In this document: in pieces, positions 48,505 through 59,386 of the stretch
Position numbering within the stretch: the stretch's first letter is position 1
Layout: each line of letters begins with the position of its first letter
DNA from: Pomacea canaliculata
Lineage: Eukaryota > Mollusca > Gastropoda > Architaenioglossa > Ampullariidae
Assembly (NCBI RefSeq): GCF_003073045.1
Contig: NC_037590.1
Location: forward strand, 38,432,751 to 38,496,750
Length of the DNA: 64,000 nucleotides
Direction of reading: 5' to 3'
Translations under genes and position numbers: made by a program
Notes under the pieces: model-generated
What the model saw: the letters and a program-made list of their open reading frames with translations, nothing else
Told to the model about the DNA's origin: nothing
Database searches by the model: none

Positions 48505-51500
48505 ATGGGCAAGCAAAGGCTCAGTTTATGGTCAATTCTTGCTGTAAGAGTCACTTTGCTTCAGTTTTTTAATAGGCGAGGATAAATATGCGTTTGTTAT
48601 GCATACGATGATATGCAGAAAATATTCATCGCAAAACATGACACTGGTTCTCGCCACTGGAAGCTTCTCTGATGTTCTTGGATAATTTCTTTGTTTATTA
48701 AAGATGCATTTTTAAAATAAATGTCAGACAATAGCTGTGAGGCATAATTCATCTAAACAATTTATTTTAGGAAAACATTCTTTCCACTGTATCGTTATTC
48801 ATTAAGGAAGGAAAATAATTAAACTGATATGCAGATGATTTATGTTTTTTTATTTATCGTGTGTTGTTTCATTTTTTCTTGTTTTGAATTTAAAAAGTAT
48901 ATTAGTATAATAGTCTTCCCTTTGGGATGGGGTATCTGCTGAGAGACAATTTGGATATGCTGCAAAGTATTATGTCCCTTTATTAAGAGTAAGTTATGCA
49001 GCTTCTTGAGGCATCTTATCTATGATACTTGCTTCACTTTTGCAGCATAGTCATGGAAAACATGGTTTGTTTACTGTTTGAAATTTATTTATACAGATTT
49101 TCAATCCAGCTTCACTGAACGTGTACAGCTTAGCCGTGATAGGAGTAATGGTGATACACCTGGTTATCTGCCCATACACTAAAGTTGAGGAAAGCTTTAA
49201 TCTTCAGGCAATGCATGACATCCTTAATCATGGCGCCAGCATACAACAGGTACTTAACAAAGGAACAGAGTAAATTAAACATGAAGTTTTGAGTTGAGTA
49301 GTGCAATTATAACCTTAGTGTGCCATGCCTCCAACTGGATTGAATTCTGTGTTGTAAATATTCATCTCAAACACTGTTTATTTTTATTTTAAGTTAATTT
49401 AAATCTTAACCATATTTTTATATGTAGTCTGTGTAAAATTTCATATTGTATTAGAATGATGTAGAATATATTTATAGTAACCAATTGATTGAAAAGTAAA
49501 TTCCGAATTCAAATCACATTGAAGCAGCATGCAATCGCCCATGTTAAGAGGATCAGCTGCATTTAATCCCACTGAGCAGCAGTGGTTCTAGATAACAAAC
49601 CTCAAAATATTGTTATTGTTGATTAGTGGAAAAGATTTTGATTCAGACATGCATTATGCTGGTTTGTTCTTTGAAAGTGGTTTGTGTGGAAGGTGAAAAA
49701 AAAATTGAGGATGGAGAAAATTGGGAGTGTTGCTATTACAGAGTGGAAAGCCTATTTAGTGAGAAACATGACAGTTAAAAACTATAAGCACTGCCTTTAG
49801 AACTGTTGAATGAAATCATTAGTCCTGGGTTTTACTTGAAAATGTCTATTGTGGGTTTTTTTGTTAAATTTAATATTGTTATAAAAAATGTAAATTGTAT
49901 CTTAAAGGCATTTTAAAAAAAATTTGCAGTATGACCACCTAGAGTTTCCAGGAGTAGTGCCAAGGACATTTCTGGGTCCTCTTGTCATTTCATTGACCAC
50001 ATATCCAGCTGCCTTCCTAGCCAGGTTATTGTCATTGAACAAATTTGTGCAGCAGTATCTAGGTGTGTATTTTTTCAGTGATTATCTTGTTTTTTTTTTT
50101 GTCCTCTTGTAATTTCATTCATTGAATATCCAGCTGCCTACCTAGCTAGCTATTGTTGTTAAACAAATTTGTGCAGCAGTATCGAGGTTTATCTGTGTTT
50201 TGTGTGAAATTTTTGTTAAAATGCAGAAAATTTTTAATGTGGTGCACATAATGATTTGCTTCATGGTATGCATTATCAATTACTTTTCAACATTTATATT
50301 ATTAATTCTGTAACTCATGCCAGTAGTAATTGTTGTAATATTGATCCATTGTGTTTTTGCATAAAAACATTTAAATAATGTCTCATTTTCATCATTCCTT
50401 CCATTTATTCTTTTCAACAAACTAAGATCATTTTTACCATCCAGATATGTTTTTACTTTACATGTAAGCATTCACATTGGATCTTAATATTTGGCGTAAA
50501 ATTATTGAATGTTTCTTGTTGCAATAGTTGTTTTGCTTGAGTTCATTATATGTTTGTTTTTTTTTCCTTAGTTCGAGGGGCTAGGATTTTATGTGGCATC
50601 AGCATTCCTTGGCTTTTGTCGTGCAGTCAGACTACGCTTTGGTGCTAGCGTGATGCGTTGGCTGATAGTTCTCATGCTGACTCAGTTTCACTTTATGTTT
50701 TATCTCTCACGACCCCTTCCAAACATCTTTGCGCTAGCACTTGGTGAGTAAAAAAAAAAAGGAAAAAACTTAGTACATCTACCAATATTAGTGCAAATGT
50801 TCACTCAGACTTGCACAAATTTTACAAAAATAAAAATGCAGTGTTATCAAATCAGTTTATATACATTATTATCCTGGACAAAGTTTGATAAAGTTTAAAC
50901 AAAATAGCTTTTCACATTCTTATCTTAAAGGATATCTCATTGATAAAATCCTTATGGACCTAAGACATTTAAACATGTAACACAAACAGCTTGAATTCTT
51001 TCAGCATTTTAGCTTGAATCTGCACTGATTTAGTCAAAATCTACAGTGTTTCATGGTCAGAAAGAAAGTACTTCATTTTCTTGCACCTTTCTGTTTTATT
51101 TCCAGTTCTAGTGGCACTAACCTACTGGCTACATCAGCGCTACAGCTTGTTTGTCTGGACTGCTGGCGCAGCAGCAATTATCTTCCGTTTTGAAACTGTG
51201 ATTCTTCTAGGGCTTGTATGTGCTAGGAGAACTTCTTCAGGGAAAATTTCAACGTGTACTGCAAATGAGTCTTCATGCTGTTGCAGCTGGGCTTTTCTGG
51301 CTGAGTGAGGGATCATCTTATAGGATCCAAATATACAATAATCCTGCAATACAAATTCAGCATTTTCATGATCACCCAGAACAGCTATATTTTTTACCTG
51401 TTCAGAATAAACTTTGTAGTCATTAAAACCCTTATACATGTGTGCTTAAGCTGTTCTTAAAAACAAATGAAAAAATTTGCAAATTACAGCTTTGAGAATA

Positions 51501-54181
51501 ATAGAGTATCACATTTTTCATAAATGGCTTAATGTTCACTCCTTGACTGCAGGTCTAACAGTGCTGGTTGATTCCTATTTCTGGCAAAGATGGCTCTGGC
51601 CAGAAGGAGAGGTGCTGTGGTTCAATGTTTTTCTAAACAAAAGCTCAGAGTGGGGTGTATCCTTGGCAAGTAATCAGATGTGGAGGGGTTAGTTATCCAT
51701 TTAAAAATAATCTCAGTGCATCACCATACAGTTGCCTACTTTTTCATCCCTAATGTTCCACAAATTATTATAGGAAAATTGTTTGCTTTTTATTAAATGT
51801 ATGTGCCATCATGAGTCCGGAAGATAGAAGTCATAACAGTTAATGTTTATCACATGATGGATAATTAATAATTGGATTTTAAGTAAACATTTGTCGTACC
51901 CATGATACTGCAGTCTGTATTGTTTGCAAAGTACCTTAACTCAAACTCAGACTTCACCTTTTTTGTGGTACTTTTACTCTGCACTTCCAAGAGCACTCCT
52001 AGGAGCAATTCTGCTGTTGTTCTGGAGCTTTATTGCATCAAAGTCAGCACTGACATTTTCCTTGCCTGCCATCATCTATATTTTCCTCTATTCATTTTTG
52101 CCCCACAAAGAACTTCGCTTCATTATTTACACATTTCCAGTTCTTAACACTGCTGCAGCATGTGGAGCACACAGTATGTAAGTTTCTAACTTTGCTAAAG
52201 TGGATTTTTCCCCATGGGCAAAACCATATTTAATTTTATGTTTTCAAGTGGTAAAAAGATGCAGGACTCATCTGCATTTAAAAAAAGTATGGATTAGTTA
52301 AAGTTATCTATCTAGATATAAAGCTTTGCATGTTATTGATAATTTGGTACATAAAATTGAGGGTTTATAAATGTTGCAAGAGTTCAAGAATTGCATTGCT
52401 TTTACCATTGTTGCAGCCTTTGATTTTCAAATTTCTGCAGATGGAGGAACCAAGGTAAATCAGTCCTGTATCGACTGGCTGGTTTTGCTCTTTTGGGACT
52501 GCTTGCATTGAATGCTGCAGTGTCTGGACTTTTCTTGTATGTGTCATACCTAAACTACCCTGGTGGAGTAGCTATGGCATCTCTTCACAAACTGGAGGGA
52601 CATCGTGATGGTAAGTTTCATCTCACTGAAAAATTTAACCTTTCCTCTGAACAGCCTAAGATTCATGTATAATATCAAAGAGAAGAATTCTTTATGGTTC
52701 CATATAATGTCTGTACATAAAGCAGTATTTATCATGTACTCTTTGTGGCAAGGAAGGAAACTATAGAACACAAGTATTCAGTACACAGTCATGGCGAAAA
52801 TAAAAAGCAAAGAATATTCTCGAATCTGGCAGGACTAGTGTAAAAATTTTGCTGAAGGGCAGAGCTTCTGAAGGTATTAGGATGATTATAAAATGTTTTG
52901 TCATGGCTGTAAGAAGTGCAGAACGAAAGGTTTGAAGGTATTCTTTACTACAATAAGAGAACCTATCAAATACAGTATTGATTCAGTGTGCAGTGTGATA
53001 GTTGACGGTTGGTAGGTGGGAAGGAAGAGTGAAGGGTGAGTGGGAAGTATGGCTACACTAGAGGCAGTCATAGTTTCAGAGCGAGGCAGTATGTAGAGGT
53101 AACTTTTTAATTTTAAAAAGATAATAAATGCACCAGAGTAATATTTTACCTGCCATCAATTAGAGCTCATTAAAAAGTAAATGCACATAGTGAATGGGTT
53201 CAGAAATGGGTATGGTTATCAAAGAGGAGTATGAAATGAGAATGAATGAACGGTTGGCTAATTTACATTTGGCTGCCAAGACTATAGTGCTAAATAAGAA
53301 GAAAAAGATTTGTGCATCTATTAAAATTTCATTTGCATCTTAAATTCCTTTGAGATTATTGTTTTGCAATGTATTCTGCCATACATCATATATATATATA
53401 GAAACAGAAAAAAAAATTGATTGAATCCTTCAATAATTTTCCAAAGAAACACCAAGACTGCTTGTTTCACTGAGGTTATGGATGACTGTGCAGACGGGAA
53501 GAATGAAACACATCAGGCTTACCTACTCTATACATATACACCCACACCATCACACACACACAATCTGGACTTTACCACAACCCCTCCACCAAAAAATGTT
53601 GGGCAATCGGTGAGGGTGGTAATATAATGATCACTAAAACTTGGGGTAACTTTGAAGAATAAAATGCTATAAGAAGCAGGCTTGCAGATAGAGGGTAGCA
53701 TAGTTTCCTAATGTTATAAATCTTTACTGTATTTCAGATCTAAATGTTCACATTGATGTTTATACTGCACAGACAGGAGTGTCACGCTTTACTCAGTTAA
53801 AAGACACCTGGAGGTATGTAGAAGCAATAGTATTGAATTTCATGATTCATTCTTGTGTTGCTAAAATTTACTTTTTCTGTTTCTTCTGTTTTGCTCTTTA
53901 CAAACATTACAAGTAATATCACATCTTTCTCTGTGCACAGTTACAATAAAACAGAGGACCTTACTCCTGGTGGGAAAGACATGATGACTTTCACCCATTT
54001 GATGATTGGAGTTTTGTCTGACAATCACTCAGAGCTAAGCCCTTATTCTACAACTCACAAAGTTTTGACGACAACTTTTTCATACAGTGGCATGGGCTTT
54101 TCCTGGACCACATTTCCTTTCATTCATGTCAGGACAAAGGAAACTTTGTGGATTTTGAAAAGGATTACTGATGAATCCTAA
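48505..54181 (+). CDS. ALG12: ALG12, Dol-P-Man:Man7GlcNAc2-PP-Dol alpha-1,6-mannosyltransferase
   Basis: ER membrane enzyme (GT22 family) that adds the eighth mannose to the dolichol-linked N-glycan precursor. Exons: 48505-48543 (tentative, [13 protein letters not shown]), 49097-49249, 49930-50062, 50572-50743, 51106-51304, 51553-51656, 51951-52177, 52441-52610, 53738-53813 and 53941-54181. Landmarks: [18 protein letters not shown] (GT-C catalytic loop), [86 protein letters not shown] and AQTGVSRF. About 504 residues are expected (human 488). As read, the frame breaks at the start of exon 4 and inside exon 5, each explicable by a small indel, so base error or an unusual allele is suspected. 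All motifs are otherwise intact. A polyadenylation signal lies at 54693. Confidence 0.93.
50101..50186 (+). pseudogene. Decayed tandem duplicate of ALG12 exon 3
   Basis: This intronic stretch matches the last 87 bases of exon 3 (49976-50062) at roughly 80% identity, including TATCCAGCTGCCT and CAAATTTGTGCAGCAGTATC. As read it has a stop early on (GTC CTC TTG TAA) and a one-base length difference, so it can no longer serve as an exon. The duplicated piece starts inside the exon and lacks its acceptor. Confidence 0.9.
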
Positions 54182-54692
54182 CACTTATTTGCAAGCGATG
54201 CAAGATGTTATTATTACATTATTACATGTCAGCAACAAATGAGCTTTACATTCCATGCTTTTTCTGAAAGTCACTCAGATGTGGAAAAAGAGGTGCTTGT
54301 GAAGCCTGCATATTAGTGAGTTTCATCTTAACGATTCCTTGCTATTGTGTCTGTTACATACATGTTTTAAAGATGAACAGTTTTGGAGTTCTGCTATTAA
54401 GAGGTGTATATCATGTGAAATAATGGGTTATAAATTGTAAGTTTACTGGTGCATAGAGGATTACACTTCATGATATCATAAAAAATTGTTTTGGATGTAT
54501 TTTCTGAAAGTTTGTCAAATATGCATCTGCACTTTCATGATGATCGGTGAAAAAAATTGGTAAAGCTGTGTGAATAATATTTAAGATAAGAGGATTTACT
54601 TCACGAGTGGAACAAGGATATTTTTAATAATGCATTATAAATATAAAGGGTATTAGCTTTACTGCCAGTGTGGATAAGATTGTCTTTAACAG

Positions 54693-54698
54693 AATAAA
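54693..54698 (+). terminator. ALG12 polyadenylation signal (candidate)
   Basis: AATAAA about 510 bases after the ALG12 stop codon, followed by AT-rich sequence. No earlier canonical AATAAA was noticed in this 3' flank. Confidence 0.45.
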
Positions 54699-55480
54699 TG
54701 ATTATAACTAATTATGAAAGGCTAACCGTAGTCAAATATAAAAATAATCTCAAGTTGCTGACAGGCTATAGAACACGTTATTTTGTGGGTTTTTTTTTTT
54801 TTTAAGTTTTGATTTTGTTTTGAGAAAAAGCTGCCTCAAAAATTTTCTGGCCCCTTTCTCTCATCAATGCAAAAGCTTTGAGCATAACATCTGTTAATGA
54901 GCCATTAACATACCACTTTGCCTATTTTTATGCCAGTGTAAGGAATGAAGTCTTAAAATCTTTCCAAGTGAGAATTGTGTTCAACAAATTGTAGTTTGTA
55001 AAAGGAACACAGAATTCAATTTTTGAAGTTAGTGTCTCAATGAATCAAAAACCACTTATTTAAAGTAATTTTTTTATCCAGATTAGCTTCAAGGATGTCA
55101 TCACCTCTTTCCTATTGATGACAAGACTACAGATTATGGTATGCAACCTACTACACATTTACAAACATACTCACACATCCATACATGTCGGTTGTGCTGA
55201 CAAATAAAACAAAACTGCGATCTTTAATTTTATTAGAAAAATATATCTTATTAATCACAGCATAAACATCTGCACATTATGGTGAACAACAAATTTGAAT
55301 GGTAAAATGTGGATTACAAATGGGTATAATAGGATAAATTATTCAAATTACTTGAAAATAAGGTTGATGCAGTTGACGGTTTCATTAAAAGTAGAAACCA
55401 ACCAAGTTGAAAAGAATTTTAAAATAAAAAAAAATTCTATCAAAATATCAGGCGGAATAATTATGCTTTATATAAAATCA

Positions 55481-55659
55481 ACTTTTTTTGAAGCAAACTT
55501 TGGTCTGTTTTTTCTAAAGTGAACCTACTATAACAATCAACATTTTTTTGAAGCAAACTTTGGTCTGTTTTTTCTAAAGTGAACCTACTATAACAATCAA
55601 CATTTTTTTGAAGCAAACTTTGGTCCGTTTTTTTCTAAAGTGAACCTACTATAACAAGT
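55481..55659. repeat. 60-bp direct repeat, three copies
   Basis: CTTTTTTTGAAGCAAACTTT plus GGTCTGTTTTTTCTAAAGTG repeats with a 60-base period. Copies one and two are essentially identical and the third differs by a T-to-C change and one extra T. It lies between the converging 3' ends of ALG12 and ADPRM. A weaker relative of the motif (CTTTTTTTCTGAAGAGTGCC) is near 55708-55733. Confidence 0.95.
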
Positions 55660-55746
55660 TTATGATAACTGTTAATTTGCAGAAAGTCATTACCCTGTTT
55701 CATTTGAACTTTTTTTCTGAAGAGTGCCTACTGTGACAGCAACTGT

Positions 55747-55752
55747 TTTATT
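55747..55752 (-). terminator. ADPRM polyadenylation signal (candidate)
   Basis: Minus-strand AATAAA about 125 bases beyond the ADPRM stop codon. Confidence 0.55.
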
Positions 55753-55874
55753 CAATGATAAATGGGAGTGGCATACAGGTCATGAGGAAACATCTGCTAA
55801 GTGGTGATGTAGATCAAAATAAATTATGTGGTCAGTGCCTCCAGAGAACTCTCTGATCAATACTAGAAAATAAC

Positions 55875-57386
55875 CTACAGATTAGCCCCGCTTAAATAAG
55901 GACCAGCTATATTTTTGCCAGCAAAATATCTCAGCGGCATTGTAACCGAGGGCACAATCCCAGCACCTTGAATTTCTAAAGTTTTGTCCTTTAGAAAAGC
56001 AGTGGCATAAGCATTTGTGCTGGAGTCAGTTTCTATCACCCCATTTAGAACCAAGTGTGAAATACCAGCAGAATCAACTGTGAGGGAACCATCATGATCA
56101 TGGCCAGCTACACAACCCACCACACATCTGTGAGCATGTAAGACTGCTAGCACCTCTTGATAATTCCATAGAAGGCAAAGTACATCATAGATGTCTTCTG
56201 CATGCAGCTGTATGTGACCTAGCGAAAGAGGGACATTTATTACTCATTACAAGAATGTAAACCCTTAACTAGTTACAAATTTGAGGTTGGCTGATGCACA
56301 GCAGTAACTGATTTAGCCAATAAGAAACAAGAATCTGTTTGTAATTTATTATATAAAGTGTTCTGAAATATGTAGAATATGGACAAAGGTATCTCACTCA
56401 AAGGTTTTCTGATAAAATGTGTCATCATTAAATGTGTCTAAAACAACAAATACAATTAAGGCACAATTTCCAGCCAAATTATCAGATTAACGATTGTGTG
56501 GCACAGCAGACTCTCAGGTTCAGCTTGACCACATTACGCCAGAACTGAGAATAAAATTATTAAGATCAGACAGCAATTTTAGCTATCAGTGTTATCTACA
56601 AATCATATTTACTTGGCATAACTTTTCAATTTGCAATTGCTTATACTTTTAACATGATTTACATGAGTATGATTGATATTTCAGTTTTTATTACTCACCA
56701 CAGATAAGAACATTTTGTTGCTTGGAATCAGCATCAGTCAGCTGCTCATCAAGCCAGGCTAGCTGCTTCTCCCCTACACCTCCATTCCAAGCTACAAAGC
56801 GCTTATCCATTCCTTTAAGTCCATCAGATGAGTTTTTGTCTTTATTGAAGTTAAATTTCTCCAGTAGAGCCACAGCTGTTTTGTAATGAGGGTGATCTTG
56901 ATGATCTTGATAGCCTAGGACACTTACATCATATGTGTCCAACACTATTATACGCAGGCATGAGTGCACCAGAACAGAGTAATACAGTTCACCGGAAACA
57001 CCTTGCACACTGGGAAGCTTGCTACTGTTGAGGTCTGATCCAAAGATCTCCAGCCGCTGAAAGTTATAGAGATCATGATTGCCCACCATGTGATATGTGG
57101 GACATGCCAGATCATCAAATGGCGCCAGAACTGTATTTAATGCCTTGGAAGCAGCACCCATTCCATTCTGTCTTCTGTTGATACCATCAATGATGTCACC
57201 TAGTTGGAGCACAAATTTCATGTCGGGCCTGTTGGCCTTCCAGTCAGCAACAGCTTTCATTAGAAGAGTCAGCGCAGCACGATAGAAACGTCGCCTTGTT
57301 TTTCTGTAGTTGTAACCATCGTCACTGTCGGCATACTGGATATCGGCTATAAGTCCAAAGATGAGGTGGCACCTTTGTTCTGCCAT
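55875..57386 (-). CDS. ADPRM: ADPRM, Mn-dependent ADP-ribose/CDP-alcohol diphosphatase
   Basis: Soluble metallophosphoesterase that hydrolyses ADP-ribose, IDP-ribose and CDP-alcohols to a nucleoside monophosphate and a phospho-sugar or phospho-alcohol. Two coding exons (57386-56699 and 56218-55875) join in phase to 343 residues; the human protein has 342. Metal-binding motifs: GLIADIQYAD (about 11-20), LQLGDIIDG (60-68), VGNHDLYNF (101-109), a histidine at CGHIQLH (about 231) and AGHDHDG (about 267-273). TRRRFYR and FVAWNGGVGEKQLAWLDE are family-typical. The start is chosen because the family's IAD motif follows closely. A CAG acceptor-like site nine bases before the ATG suggests a 5' UTR exon upstream. 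Usual SHLPIYP is replaced by GHIQLHA, keeping the histidine. Confidence 0.96.
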
Positions 57387-59386
57387 CGATCTCCCTGCAC
57401 AGAAGAAAAGGTGTGCTTGAGTCTCTCAACAGATAATGAAAATATGGCTTCCATTTAAACAATTTCAGAGCTATAGACAATATGTAGTGTATACTCCTGA
57501 TGTGTAGTATTGAAGCAAATAATCCATTTAGTAATAACACTTCCTTACATTGCCCAGACCTGTCACAAATCATTACATTTATCAAAATGAGATTTATAAG
57601 AATAAAAATATATTAACGGGACGAAATGCTCATATTTTGATGCTTAATTTGAGATCGCTTGCTTTGTGTCAAAATGTATAAAGGAGATAATACCGACAGT
57701 CGTGATAGCATGCATTTATTCACCGGAAGTCCAAAGAACTATGCCAAGTGTTTAATCGCTTTAGAAATGTTTGAAATTACTCTTAGGAAGAATTTTTGAG
57801 TTGCCTGTTGTAAAAAAAGATCACTACTGATTTAAGTAAAAGTATAGTTTAAAAAGACAGCCAAAACTGGGGCTATAAAAAGGGCATCTGAAGACAGCTA
57901 GCAGACGAAAGTGGACCAAGAGGATGTTACTCTTTATCACAGAGTACCTTCCCCTCGTAAATTTCGCGTTGGCCGCATTTACGTGTTCTTCCGGAACCCT
58001 CAACGGCTTGACCATTCGAATAAGTTTTTATGGATGTATGACAGTAGTTAGCTTAGCCTTGAACCATGATATGAAACGTTAACAAGCCGATTACACAAGG
58101 GCGAGCTGAGTGCGTACGTTCGCTGTAGGGATGTATAGGTGCTTAAAAGTTCGTAAATATAAGTTTTTAGCCTTGAACATGATCACAATTTTCATGGGAG
58201 AGCAAAGGGACTGAACCTTATCTTATACTTACGGAATTCCTCGAACTAGGTGGTCTTATGCAAAGTCTTGGTACTATTCAGCTACCATACCAGATAACAT
58301 CCCTGATATGGAATTACCTATAAGTGGTAGAAGACTCTATTCTTAAGACTATGTGTGGCCTATGGCTTGTAATGACCATGCTGGTCCATTCGCTGATTGT
58401 ATGCTCCCATTCTAAACGCCTATGCTACTGGTTTCCTTTCATGGGACATTGAAGCAGATGGAGTTGTGCTATCAGTTGTAATGCCACTGACATTTTATTT
58501 TACTATAGTTTTAAGTGCAATTTGAAACTTTTTTTGTGTGAAAGTTTTTTAATTTACAGATTCTTGTACACGATTTGTTAGGAAATCTACTTATTTACAG
58601 GGAAAAACTTCACTCTTGAAGTTTTAATTTGTATGACTCCTTTTAACTTATAAATTAAATATTTACCTTAAAAAGTTTAAAGGGCTTGATTGAAATAGTT
58701 TTTCAAAAGTGTAATTGATATTCAACTTCTACAAATGAGCAGTAAAATAATTTTTATTTAAAAATGATGGACGGCCGTAACCAGTCTTCAGATCCTAAGA
58801 TATTTTGAGTGCACCTCTGTAAATCCATTACTTTACTTTACCAGTGAGTGGAAGTGGCTGACCCTGTGAAATACCAGAAATGTATGCTTGTTTCAGTACA
58901 AAACAGCATGTTAGACTATATTCTCTTGTTTGAATAAAGTGTTTGTACCAAGGTCTCATGATGAAAGTGAAAAATAAAACAAAAGGTTTGTTGTAAAAAA
59001 AAAGTATTCATATCAGTGAAGGATGTTTGTTCCTATTTAAAAAGACCTTGATGGAGCATAAAAATTTCCCCATCCTGCTGTGATTTGAAAATAAAAATCA
59101 ACTACAAGCCTCTATATCTACGAGAGCTGTGAATTTAAAAATGTGGGTGGCATGGCATCTAACTTGCATGCATCAGTCAACACCCAGTGGAAAAAAAAAA
59201 AAACTTTTCTGAACCTTGTTCAGAAAGAGAAGTGATCATAACATTAACCAAGCACAATCCATCAAAAGGCATGTTTTTTACAGGTAACTTTCTTTCCATA
59301 TCTCGATCACATACACACAAATATAGCCTTCAGTTAAGCAGGATCACGATATGTGCTAATACAAAATATTTTTGATATTTTATTTC
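57387..59386. other. Intergenic region between ADPRM and TYW3
   Basis: Expected to hold the ADPRM 5' UTR exon and promoter (likely 57.4-58.1 kb) and the TYW3 3' UTR. A minus-strand AATAAA stands at 59379-59384, immediately after the TYW3 stop. Nothing else is recognised. Confidence 0.5.
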
